Below the pieces are notes generated by a model. It was given only the letters and a program-made list of their open reading frames with translations, was not told where the DNA came from and did not search any database. A program made the position numbers and the translations under genes. Shown here one piece after another: positions 44,498-53,575 of a DNA stretch of 64,000 bases (within the stretch, counting starts at the first letter, position 1; every line of letters starts with the position of its first letter). Origin of the DNA: Blautia massiliensis (ex Durand et al. 2017) (GTDB taxonomy: Bacteria > Bacillota > Clostridia > Lachnospirales > Lachnospiraceae); the NCBI RefSeq assembly GCF_001487165.1, contig NZ_LN913006.1:991293-1055292 (forward strand). The letters run 5' to 3'.

Positions 44498-45694
44498 GTG
44501 AAGAAGGTATTAGAAATAGATGATGAAATAGAAAAGTTGGAATCAGAATATGCTGGATTAGAGTATGAAGAGAATTTTTCCCAGGATGTTGATGATGACA
44601 AGGAAATTCCATTTAATGCGGATAAAATTAGAATTGATCAACAAATGTTATCTTTAAAATATATTATGGAATTAAAAGATGGTAGTTTATTAGAACTGAA
44701 TCCTGGATATCAGCGAAATAGAGTATGGAAAGATAATAAACGAAAATCTTTATTGATAGAATCACTTATGCTTAGAATACCTATCCCGGCATTTTATTTC
44801 TATGAAAATGAGGATTCAAAATTTCAAGTAATTGATGGGCAACAGCGTTTAGCTACTATTCATGAGTTTGTAAATAACGAATTTCAATTAACCGGATTAG
44901 AATATTTGAGTGATACTTGTTCAAATAAGTATTTTAAGGATTTAGATGTTAAGTATCAACAAAGAATATATCGTACACAATTAGCTGTAAATGTCTTAGA
45001 TGCACGTTCCCCTAAAAAAGTCATCTACGATATTTTCAGAAGGATTAATACAGGTGGAATGAAATTAAATCCACAAGAAATGCGGAATGCAATATGCAAA
45101 CCACAAGTGCGATTATTTTTGAAAAAAAGCATACAAAATAAAAACTATCTTAAAGCAACACGGGCATTGGTTAAAGATGATCGAATGGATGCACAAGAAT
45201 TAGCTCTTAGATTTTATTCTTTTTATTTAACATATGACTTTGAAAAAGAAGAATTAAAATATGATTATAAAAATGTTTCTTCTATGTTGGATGATAAAAT
45301 TGAAGTATTAAATGAGATGGATGAAAAAAAACTTGATCAATTATTTGATAAATTCGATACGGCGATGAAAAGATGTTATCAAGTGTTTGGACAGTATTGC
45401 TTTACAAAAATTTCCATAACGGAAGGGAATGAGATAAAAATAATGTCAAGAGATTATATAAATAAATCACTTTTTACGGCGTACTCAGTATTATTAAGTC
45501 ATCCTAAGTATAATGAAGTAGTGTTACAATCTTATCAAGATAAGGTAGTAAAAGTATTTGCAAATGAATTGAAAAATCAAGATTATATTAATTCCATAAC
45601 AGTAGGTACTGGAGATCGAAGTAGAGTGAATCAAAATTTTTATTTTTCAGCAGAAGTGTTAAGAAAGGGATGCGGAGATGATACAGAAAATTGA
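44498..45694 (+). CDS. DUF262 domain protein (GmrS/ParB-like), trio gene 1
   Basis: A 398-residue protein. The DUF262 domain is seen in LNPGYQRNRVWKDNKRKSLLIESL, then IPIPAFYFYE and D113-G-Q-Q-R in IDGQQRLATIHEF. This motif is linked to NTP hydrolysis or nicking in GmrSD and BrxU restriction enzymes. The DUF1524 nuclease half found in those enzymes is missing. It overlaps the ATPase gene by 17 bases. The DNA is AT-rich relative to the BREX core, pointing to separate acquisition. Confidence 0.85.
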   Translation: MKKVLEIDDEIEKLESEYAGLEYEENFSQDVDDDKEIPFNADKIRIDQQMLSLKYIMELKDGSLLELNPGYQRNRVWKDNKRKSLLIESLMLRIPIPAFYFYENEDSKFQVIDGQQRLATIHEFVNNEFQLTGLEYLSDTCSNKYFKDLDVKYQQRIYRTQLAVNVLDARSPKKVIYDIFRRINTGGMKLNPQEMRNAICKPQVRLFLKKSIQNKNYLKATRALVKDDRMDAQELALRFYSFYLTYDFEKEELKYDYKNVSSMLDDKIEVLNEMDEKKLDQLFDKFDTAMKRCYQVFGQYCFTKISITEGNEIKIMSRDYINKSLFTAYSVLLSHPKYNEVVLQSYQDKVVKVFANELKNQDYINSITVGTGDRSRVNQNFYFSAEVLRKGCGDDTEN

Positions 45695-46787
45695 TTTGGA
45701 AAATTTTAAATGTCACAAAAACTTTAAAGAAGAGCTGAATCAGATAACAATTTTAACAGGCGCCAATGCAACTGGAAAATCCAGTGTTATTCAGGCAATT
45801 TTACTTGCAGTAAATAGCTATAGAAATATAGAAAGAAAGAAAGTCCGTACAACAGATATTTTTAATGTTAATTTAGGACTTCCAATTAATATAATATCTG
45901 AAAATTTTAATGATGAAGAATTAAAAATAAGCTTGCAACTACAAAATGAATCAGAAGATGTCATATTAGCGTTGGATGAGAAGGATGACACAGCTTTTCA
46001 GATATGTAACTATGAACAAATGCTAGAAGATATGGAAAAACCAAATTTTTTATGGACGAAGAATTTTTATTATCTCAATGCAGAAAGAATAGGACCGAGA
46101 ATAACTTACGGAATAAAAAATACACTGGATGATTATGTTGGAAGTAAGGGTGAATACACGAGTTATATTATAAATGAAATAGACAAAAATCAGCGCTTAG
46201 ATAGTGATATGATCTTACCAGATTTACTAAAGATATCTTCAATTACCAGATTCTCTGCGAATTGTGAAGAATGGTTGAAACTGCTTTTCCCTAATACTGC
46301 TTTACAGAGTAGTGTAGACATGGAAAAAAATATTTCTATTATTAAGTTTAGAAACGAAGGAGAATTTTATTTACCAACAGGAACTGGTTTTGGAATATCA
46401 TGTTCGCTCCCTATTATCGTTCAAGCGCTAATTGCAAGCATGCAAAGAGAAAGTATTTTACTGATTGAAAATCCAGAAGCACATTTGCATCCTTTTAGTC
46501 AATCACAGATGGGAAAATTTTTAGCATATATTGCGGTAAGCGGCGTACAAGTTATTGTTGAAACCCACAGCGAACATATTATAGATGGTTGCCGTTTGCA
46601 ATTAGCGCATTTAAAACAATGTGGATTAATGAAAACGATTTTTTTTGATAAAAATGGAAAAGAGAGTGTTCATAAAAATATTTTGACAAAAGAAAATGGT
46701 GAATTAGAGGATTGGCCAGAAGGATTTTTTGATCAAAAGAGATTGGATTTGAGAGAATTACTGGAGATGAGGAGATGCAAAGCATAG
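45678..46787 (+). CDS. AAA ATPase (AAA15/DUF3696-like), trio gene 2
   Basis: A 369-residue ABC/SMC-like ATPase. Walker A is GANATGKSS (residues 28-36), the signature region is LPTGTGFGISCSLPI, and Walker B with D-loop is ILLIENPEAHLHPFSQSQMG. VETHSEHIIDGCRL is the switch His region typical of the OLD/AAA15 group. There is no TOPRIM nuclease domain. It overlaps both neighbours (17 and 13 bases), so the three genes are expressed as a unit. Confidence 0.88.
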   Translation: MIQKIDLENFKCHKNFKEELNQITILTGANATGKSSVIQAILLAVNSYRNIERKKVRTTDIFNVNLGLPINIISENFNDEELKISLQLQNESEDVILALDEKDDTAFQICNYEQMLEDMEKPNFLWTKNFYYLNAERIGPRITYGIKNTLDDYVGSKGEYTSYIINEIDKNQRLDSDMILPDLLKISSITRFSANCEEWLKLLFPNTALQSSVDMEKNISIIKFRNEGEFYLPTGTGFGISCSLPIIVQALIASMQRESILLIENPEAHLHPFSQSQMGKFLAYIAVSGVQVIVETHSEHIIDGCRLQLAHLKQCGLMKTIFFDKNGKESVHKNILTKENGELEDWPEGFFDQKRLDLRELLEMRRCKA

Positions 46788-47584
46788 ATTTTTATACATT
46801 ACCGTCTACCAATTATAATGGAATTACGTTTGACGATGCGTGTATCTGGGAAGAAAATATTGAAGATATTGAAACTGGTGATAATTTGTATGTACCAAAT
46901 GAGTTTTATGATAAGCCTGATAAAAATGGTATTACTGCTATAGAGTTTATATATGGACAGTCAAATGATTTGAGTACATATATAATGCGAATTTTATGTA
47001 CAAAGCATCATGTAGAAGATACTTATAATTGTTTAGAAACAAAGGATTTAACAGGCTATTTAGCATTTCCACATGATTTTATAGAAGATGAAAAACTAAA
47101 AAAATGCGTACATAAGTCGAGAAACGATTTACTTACTATTAAAAGAAATTATGCATTAAAGTCAAAAAGTTATGAAGATTATTTACAGTGGTTCCCAAAC
47201 ATATTTCCTAATTTATTATTTCATGAGCATTCATGTGATTCAATAGAAAAATTGGGAGATTTTGAAAGTAATATAGAAGAACTCCATAAACATTTAAGTG
47301 TGTTAAATGATTATGGACAAAAAATATATTTTGGTGAGGACAAAAATGAATCCGTTGCATTGAAAAATTTGGCTAGTAAATATGGAATCATATGCTCTGG
47401 AAAAGGATCGAATGAAAATATAGAATATAAAGAAATCTATAAAGGCGTGGAAATTACTTGTAATCCACATACAAAACTCCATTCTCGATATAGTAACCAG
47501 AGGATTTATTTTTGTTGGGGAAGAGATGAGATAGAAAATCATAAAATAATTATTGTGAAAATAGGAGATCACTGGAAGAAGTAA
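46775..47584 (+). CDS. Unknown protein, trio gene 3
   Basis: A 269-residue protein with no family I recognise. The N-terminal two thirds are acidic with many Asn and Asp. The end (about 220-269) has NPHTKLHSRYSNQRIYFCWGRDE followed by KIIIVKIGDHWKK. This His/Lys/Arg cluster between beta strands resembles the active end of small RNase toxins, but the likeness is only by eye. As the most variable member beside a DUF262 and an ATPase gene it may be the effector. AT-rich. Confidence 0.6.
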   Translation: MQSIDFYTLPSTNYNGITFDDACIWEENIEDIETGDNLYVPNEFYDKPDKNGITAIEFIYGQSNDLSTYIMRILCTKHHVEDTYNCLETKDLTGYLAFPHDFIEDEKLKKCVHKSRNDLLTIKRNYALKSKSYEDYLQWFPNIFPNLLFHEHSCDSIEKLGDFESNIEELHKHLSVLNDYGQKIYFGEDKNESVALKNLASKYGIICSGKGSNENIEYKEIYKGVEITCNPHTKLHSRYSNQRIYFCWGRDEIENHKIIIVKIGDHWKK

Positions 47585-47659
47585 AAAGTATAAGGTGTAT
47601 TGATATGACAGAAATATTTAAATCTTGCAGTTAATAACAAAATAACGAGGTAATGCCGA

Positions 47660-48976
47660 ATGAATTTAAAAAGTATCAAAATTAAAAATTATAGATGCTT
47701 CAAAGACGTAGAAATTGATTTTGATAATCGTGTTACATTAGTAGTTGGAAAGAATGGGGCTGGTAAAACAGCAATATTGGATGCTGTAGCTGTTTCTGTC
47801 GGCACATTTTTATTAGGTATTGATGGAGGAGTAGGCAGAAGTATATTAAAGGATGATGCACGATATGAGTTTTATGATTTGGAGGGAACAATTGATTCAC
47901 AGCATCAGTTTCCAGTAGAAATTGAAAGTATTGGCGATTGTAGGAAAGAGGAAAATGTGAAGTGGGTTCGTTCCCTGAATTCAGAGAATGGTAAAACTAC
48001 GATTAAAGATGCGGTAGAATTAACAAGTATCGCAAAGAAAGTGCAGCAGCAGATTATGAAGGGATATAAGACTTTGATACTCCCGTTAATATCTTATTAC
48101 GGAACCGGACGTTTGTATGCACAGAAAAAAGAAAAAAGAAATATTAAATCTTTGACAGAATTTAGACGTCAAGTTGGATATGTAGATTGTATGGCAGCGG
48201 AATCTAATGAGAAACTGATGTTGAATTGGTTTCAAACGCAGACATTAAAAAGTCTTCAGAAGCAACAGAAAACAGGATTGCTGGAACCTCCAATACTTTT
48301 AAAAACTGTTGAAAAAGCTATCTGCAGATGTTATGAGAGAATTAGTGGATCGAAAAATGCGAGTATTTCTTTTGATCTTGACACACATAGATTAATGCTG
48401 GAATTCGAAACAACAGAAGGTGATGCGCAAAAATTTGCAATGGATGAAATGAGCGATGGATATAAGAATACACTTAGTATGATTGGAGATATTGCTTATC
48501 GTATGGCCGTTTTAAATCCTATGTTAGGAGAGCAGGTACTGGAAAGAACGCCGGGGATTGTTTTGATTGATGAAATTGATTTGCATTTACATCCGCAGTG
48601 GCAGCAGACGATTTTAAGCGATCTTCAGGCAATTTTTCCCAAGATTCAATTCATAGTCAGCTCTCATGCACCAGCAGTAATTAATTCAATTTCAAGAGAA
48701 AAGATCCGAATTTTGGATAATGGAAAAATCTATATGCCGTCAGCACAGACTTATGGAAGAGATGCGAATTCTATATTGAGAGAGGTTATGCAAGTATCAG
48801 AACGTCCAGTTGATATTAAGCACCGTATGAACTTATTCTATGCATATATGGATGAAGATAATTACGAAGAAGCAGACAAGATTCTGATGGAGATTGAGGC
48901 AATCGTCGGAACAACAGATCCGGATATTGCAGCCGCAAGGACATCTCTGGATTTGGAAAGAATATTGGGGGAATAG
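47660..48976 (+). CDS. ptuA: Septu-like ATPase PtuA
   Basis: A 438-residue ATPase. Walker A is VVGKNGAGKTAIL (G30-T37), the signature region is DEMSDGYKNTLSMIGDIAYRM, and Walker B is GIVLIDEIDLHLHPQWQQTIL (near residue 300). SSHAPAVINSI follows. It pairs with the HNH gene 3 bases downstream, as in Septu and in the related retron-linked ATPase/HNH pairs. No reverse transcriptase is present here, so Septu is the better fit. Confidence 0.85.
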   Translation: MNLKSIKIKNYRCFKDVEIDFDNRVTLVVGKNGAGKTAILDAVAVSVGTFLLGIDGGVGRSILKDDARYEFYDLEGTIDSQHQFPVEIESIGDCRKEENVKWVRSLNSENGKTTIKDAVELTSIAKKVQQQIMKGYKTLILPLISYYGTGRLYAQKKEKRNIKSLTEFRRQVGYVDCMAAESNEKLMLNWFQTQTLKSLQKQQKTGLLEPPILLKTVEKAICRCYERISGSKNASISFDLDTHRLMLEFETTEGDAQKFAMDEMSDGYKNTLSMIGDIAYRMAVLNPMLGEQVLERTPGIVLIDEIDLHLHPQWQQTILSDLQAIFPKIQFIVSSHAPAVINSISREKIRILDNGKIYMPSAQTYGRDANSILREVMQVSERPVDIKHRMNLFYAYMDEDNYEEADKILMEIEAIVGTTDPDIAAARTSLDLERILGE

Positions 48977-48979
48977 CGT

Positions 48980-49657
48980 ATGATTGTTGTAAAAAGAGGA
49001 AAAGAGCCCAATAGTCTTTTAAAATTTCGTAAAGAAAATCCGGATGCAGATTATGAGACGGATATGCCTACGGATGTACTGAAGGATATTAGAGAACAAA
49101 TGTGGAAAGAGCAAAGCGGATTATGTGCATATTGTATGAAGCGAATTAAAGAGCCAGGTGTTGTGAGAATCGAGCATTGCAGACCAAGACATCCACAAGA
49201 TGAAAAGGAACATGATAGAAAGGCAACCTTGGATTTTAAATGGATGCTTGGTGTATGTTATGGAAATAGTCTGTTAAGAGGTGTGAAACCGGAAGACAAG
49301 ACTTGTGATGCACATAGAGGAAATACGGAGCTTACTATTAATCCATTTGATGAAGTATCAGTCAGGAAGATAAAATATAAAACAGATGGCAGTATTTATT
49401 CGGATGATGTTGAAATCAATAAAGATGTAACGGAGACATTGAATTTAAATTGTGAGGCACTTTCTTTACCACAGATACGGAAAAATGTTTTGATGACAGT
49501 GCAGGATAGAATCACGAAAAAATGCAAGGGCAAATCACAAGATGCATTTATGCATGAGTTAGAACGCATTTATGCAAGTCTTGTACAGGAAAGAAATTTA
49601 ACCCCGTATTGTGGAATTATTATTTCTTGGCTTGAGAACAAATTGAAGATATCATAA
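48980..49657 (+). CDS. ptuB: Septu-like HNH nuclease PtuB (TIGR02646 type)
   Basis: A 225-residue protein. The HNH region has CAYCMKRIKEPGVVRIEHCRPRHP (CxxC and the active His) followed by the C-terminal ligands near CYGNSLL and CDAHRGN. The start MIVVKRGKEPNSLLKFRKENP is typical. PtuB is the DNA-cutting partner of PtuA. The gene lies inside the BREX operon between the trio and pglZ. Confidence 0.85.
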   Translation: MIVVKRGKEPNSLLKFRKENPDADYETDMPTDVLKDIREQMWKEQSGLCAYCMKRIKEPGVVRIEHCRPRHPQDEKEHDRKATLDFKWMLGVCYGNSLLRGVKPEDKTCDAHRGNTELTINPFDEVSVRKIKYKTDGSIYSDDVEINKDVTETLNLNCEALSLPQIRKNVLMTVQDRITKKCKGKSQDAFMHELERIYASLVQERNLTPYCGIIISWLENKLKIS

Positions 49658-49699
49658 ACTGTGCAGAGATTTGGCACAAATAAACTTGAAGGTGAAAAG

Positions 49700-52246
49700 A
49701 TGGATTTACAAAATATACAAGAGCAGTTGAATACTGAATTTTCTAAGGAAGATATCCGTATTATATTCTGGTTTGATGATAAAGGGGAATATGAAGACGA
49801 GGTGTCTGAGCTGCAACTGGATAATGCAAAATTACATATTCTGGATGGAGCAAATTGGTTTTATTCCAAATGGTTATTAAATGAATCAGATACAGAGAGT
49901 AAGTATCTTGTATATGCACCATTCCCAAAACCAAGTGATGCAGAGAACCCATTGGCGGATATGTGTTTTTATTCAGCACTGTATTATACGGATCGCATTT
50001 CTCAGATGTCACAGGAAATGGGGATTGATAATCGATTCAAGGAGTATCTGGCTCAGTATAGTAATTTCTGGAAAGATAGAATTCGTATTGAAAAGTTTAA
50101 AGAGCTTAGTATAGACCATTTCAATGTGGAAACCATTGATATTGGTCTTATTGCTGTGCTTACAAATGTGGAAACTCCAAATTTTGAAGAGATTATAAGA
50201 CAGTTATTATTGAATAATAGCGAAGCATATATGAAGGCATTAGAGGATAATGGACTTTTAGAAAAATTCTGGGAATTATGCGAGAGATATTTTGGATATC
50301 AGTCGGAGAGTCCCAATATGGATGATTTGGCAGCATGTATGCTTTTGACTTATGCATCTGTGGCATTAAAGGATACGCTGCCAGCTGTCTTGAAGTCTTA
50401 TGTGTTGAAAAAGAAGAATGATGTAGTTGTGTTTGTCCGGAATTTGATGGACAATGTATTGTATCAGGAGGTTTATGATGCATTATCTGAAAAAGTGGAC
50501 AAAACGTTGCGGGTAGTAAGCAGAATTCGTGATGAGCTGAAAAAGGATATAGATAAATCAAAAGATCATTCAGCGCAGCTTTTAGATATTGTAAATTGTG
50601 ATGCCTTTTTGGGGGTGGATGATATTTTAATTGACTGGGCACTGGAGCAACTTAATAATGAGATCCTGGATGCCCAAATAGATGATATGAACATTGCACA
50701 GATCGCTGATCAGAGAACTGCGAAGACATGTCATTTTGGAAATGTATATAAAAACGAATATCAGGCAATTAAATATGCATATCAGATGATGAAAGCAGTG
50801 TCGGTTCTGGAAGTGCCTAGTGATATTAAGGGAATGGTGGAAGCTTATCAGACTCAGACATATTTAATTGATTCATATTATAGATGGTTTTACAGTGCTT
50901 ATGACTGTATAGGAGATGTGGAGAGATTTTCCCAGGTGAGAGAACGAATTGAAAATATGTACTCTTTCACTTATCTGCAGAAAATAACACCGAAGTGGAA
51001 TCAGGAGCTGACAGATAATCTAATGACGGATACCGGATTAAAACAGCAGGAAGATTTTTATCGTAACTATATGAATGCCTATGAAGGTAAGAAGCGTGTG
51101 ATTGTTATTATTTCTGATGCGTTTCGATATGAATGTGCAAAGGAACTGATGGAACGTTTGGAAATGGATGAAAAATGTACGCCGAAATTGGAGTGTATGG
51201 TCAGCGGACTACCTTCGGTGACATCAGTAGGAATGGCAAGCTTTTTACCGCATAACGAATTGCAGGTGGATGAGAATTTAAATGTTACAGTGGATGGACA
51301 AAACTGTGGAGATCTGGCGGCAAGGGATAAAATCTTAAAGGCAAGGAATGAAAATAATGTAGCAGTAGCTTTTGATGACTTGATCAATGCAAGTCAGGAA
51401 CGGCTCCGTGAACTTTTGCAGGGGAAAAATATTGTCTATATTTATCATAATCAGATAGATGCCAGAGGAGATAAGCCTGCAAGTGAAAATGAAGTGTTTA
51501 AAGCTTGCGAAGAGGCAATCAAAGAAATTCATCGATTGGTTCACAGACTGACAATGTATTTGTCTGCTCCTAAATTTTTTATTACGGCAGATCATGGATT
51601 TTTATATAAGCGAGATAAATTACAGGAGTATAATAAGGTATCTTATGACAGAGAAATTTGTACTTATACAAATAAACGTTTCTTGATTACAAAACAGCGA
51701 CTGAAGGATACAGGAATGAGATCAAGGGCGATGTCATATTTAAAGAATTTTTATGTTACAACACCGATAGGCACAGATATTTTTAAAGTTGCTGGTGGTG
51801 GGCAGAATTATGTGCATGGAGGATCTTCCTTACAGGAAATGCTGATACCGGTTATTGAAGTGACGACAAATGCCAAGTTTGTAGCATATAATTATGTTGA
51901 TGTGGTTTTGACATCAACAAATCGTAAAGTAACAAATTTGATTACCTACTTTGATTTTATCCAGACAGAGAAAGTGACCGATACTATGAAGGCAAGAAGC
52001 CTGGTAGCATATTTTAGGACAGAAGATGGAGAGAAAATATCTTTTGATGTACCGATCATGGCAAACAGTAGAGAAGACGCACCAGAGAAGAGAACATTCC
52101 ATGAGAAATTTACATTGAAGTCCAGAGAATATAAGTATGGTGATAAATATTATCTGGTGTTGGCAGATGCGAATGATGAGAAGAATATTTTGCAGCAGTA
52201 TGAATTTATGATTGATATTGCGTTTGTGGATGATTTTGGATTTTAA
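49700..52246 (+). CDS. pglZ: BREX phosphatase-like protein PglZ
   Basis: An 848-residue type I PglZ from the ATG at 49700, which follows GAAGGTGA; an earlier frame extension lacks a site. The alkaline-phosphatase-like core has VIVIISDAFRYECAKELMERL (metal-binding Asp) and FITADHGFLYKRD (second metal site). A C-terminal beta domain follows. It works with PglX in modification. Confidence 0.94.
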   Translation: MDLQNIQEQLNTEFSKEDIRIIFWFDDKGEYEDEVSELQLDNAKLHILDGANWFYSKWLLNESDTESKYLVYAPFPKPSDAENPLADMCFYSALYYTDRISQMSQEMGIDNRFKEYLAQYSNFWKDRIRIEKFKELSIDHFNVETIDIGLIAVLTNVETPNFEEIIRQLLLNNSEAYMKALEDNGLLEKFWELCERYFGYQSESPNMDDLAACMLLTYASVALKDTLPAVLKSYVLKKKNDVVVFVRNLMDNVLYQEVYDALSEKVDKTLRVVSRIRDELKKDIDKSKDHSAQLLDIVNCDAFLGVDDILIDWALEQLNNEILDAQIDDMNIAQIADQRTAKTCHFGNVYKNEYQAIKYAYQMMKAVSVLEVPSDIKGMVEAYQTQTYLIDSYYRWFYSAYDCIGDVERFSQVRERIENMYSFTYLQKITPKWNQELTDNLMTDTGLKQQEDFYRNYMNAYEGKKRVIVIISDAFRYECAKELMERLEMDEKCTPKLECMVSGLPSVTSVGMASFLPHNELQVDENLNVTVDGQNCGDLAARDKILKARNENNVAVAFDDLINASQERLRELLQGKNIVYIYHNQIDARGDKPASENEVFKACEEAIKEIHRLVHRLTMYLSAPKFFITADHGFLYKRDKLQEYNKVSYDREICTYTNKRFLITKQRLKDTGMRSRAMSYLKNFYVTTPIGTDIFKVAGGGQNYVHGGSSLQEMLIPVIEVTTNAKFVAYNYVDVVLTSTNRKVTNLITYFDFIQTEKVTDTMKARSLVAYFRTEDGEKISFDVPIMANSREDAPEKRTFHEKFTLKSREYKYGDKYYLVLADANDEKNILQQYEFMIDIAFVDDFGF

Positions 52247-52259
52247 AAGGAGATATTTT

Positions 52260-52964
52260 ATGAAGATTCATTTTACAGTTCATGTTTATGCAGAAGAAAA
52301 ACTGTATGATGAAGTTTTAATTCCGCATAGCAGAAATTATGGCATTGTAGGAAAAAACATAATTGCACCGCTTAGAAAAATTAATAATAGCAATGTAGAA
52401 TGGAATATTGATGATACATTAACTGTGGAAGAATTTTACGAAAAAATAGATGAATATATATATTCAGGAAAAAATAATATGCCAGATCCGTATATAGAGG
52501 GAAAGACAACTTTAGATTTTGTGAAAGAATGTAAAATTCTTAAGAAATATATTTTGAAAAATGGGATTCGTTATTCTGTAAGAAATGAGGAAAAGAATTT
52601 AGGCTTTTATTTAAGTAGACTTAGTGTTGAACAAAATAATACAATTAATATTCAAATTTTAGTAAGTTCAGATGCTGGAACGGTATATAGGGATCATGGA
52701 ATACGTTTTTATATAAATTGTAGAGAAGGAACAAAGCATAATGAACCTCATATACATGTTGATATTCGATACGGAGAAGCAACAGGAGCATTTTCTTTAA
52801 AAACAGGACAACAATTAACAGGAGATAAAATTGGAAGAAAAGATAAGAAAATAATAGAAGAAACTATTTCTTTACATCAGAGTGAATTTTTACAATATTG
52901 GAATGAGCATACAGATGGATTAGATGTTGATTTAAATCAAGTTTTGGGACTTATAAAGTATTAA
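52260..52964 (+). CDS. DUF4160-ending protein inside BREX
   Basis: A 234-residue protein from the ATG at 52260 (AAAGGAGA site). The N-terminal 140 residues are not recognised. The end matches DUF4160: IRFYINCREGTKHNEPHIHVDIRYGEATGAF, then a helix with IGRKDKKIIEE. DUF4160 proteins are often found in toxin/antitoxin-like pairs. It is AT-rich compared with pglZ and brxL, so it was probably added later. Confidence 0.7.
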   Translation: MKIHFTVHVYAEEKLYDEVLIPHSRNYGIVGKNIIAPLRKINNSNVEWNIDDTLTVEEFYEKIDEYIYSGKNNMPDPYIEGKTTLDFVKECKILKKYILKNGIRYSVRNEEKNLGFYLSRLSVEQNNTINIQILVSSDAGTVYRDHGIRFYINCREGTKHNEPHIHVDIRYGEATGAFSLKTGQQLTGDKIGRKDKKIIEETISLHQSEFLQYWNEHTDGLDVDLNQVLGLIKY

Positions 52965-52991
52965 AGAGTATTTTGAGTTGAGGTGAATGTA

Positions 52992-53423
52992 ATGGGGACA
53001 TTAATAGATGTTTTGAAAACTTGTATTCCAATAATTGTAGGTGCATTGATTGCTATAGTGCCGTCAATTACAGAAAAATTAATTTCAAATAAATATGAAC
53101 ATAAAGAGAAACAGCAGCAAGAAAAGCAAGAATTGTATATAGAATTAATTTCATTATTTAGTCGTGTTTTAAAGGAAAATCGAACTGAAAGAGATCTTCT
53201 TTTATTAAGAAATAAAATAAACTTGATAAGTATTACAGGCAGTGTAGAGGTAGTAAAAGCTTTAAATGAATATATAAATACATGGGGAAGAGCATCTGGG
53301 GAGGTGCAAAATGAAAAATATCGAACTCTTCTACAAGTTATGCGTAAAGATTTAAATGTGGATAAAAAAATTGATGAAGATTTTCCTAGTATTGGACTAT
53401 GTGATATAAATGTAAAAAGATAG
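52992..53423 (+). CDS. Small membrane-anchored protein inside BREX
   Basis: A 143-residue protein starting at ATG 52992 (GAGGTGA six bases before). An N-terminal membrane helix (VLKTCIPIIVGALIAIVPSI) is followed by a Lys/Gln/Glu-rich helical stretch and a cytoplasmic helical domain. No known family. It is 27 bases after the DUF4160 gene. A membrane partner of an abortive module is conceivable but unproven. Confidence 0.6.
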   Translation: MGTLIDVLKTCIPIIVGALIAIVPSITEKLISNKYEHKEKQQQEKQELYIELISLFSRVLKENRTERDLLLLRNKINLISITGSVEVVKALNEYINTWGRASGEVQNEKYRTLLQVMRKDLNVDKKIDEDFPSIGLCDINVKR

Positions 53424-53575
53424 AATAATGGTTTAATAGGTTGGATTTGTAGATGTATTTCGGATTATTATTCCGTTGAATGATGAATATTCAATGGTTG
53501 AGAAGCTTATTTTTCAACGACAGGATTCGTATAAGAGCACAGCATATGTATTAAAAGAGGGAAGGAAAAACTGAT

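Noticed and set aside
47660-49657. Retron with ATPase and HNH effector
   Set aside because: No reverse transcriptase gene or msr/msd-like structure nearby; Septu fits better.
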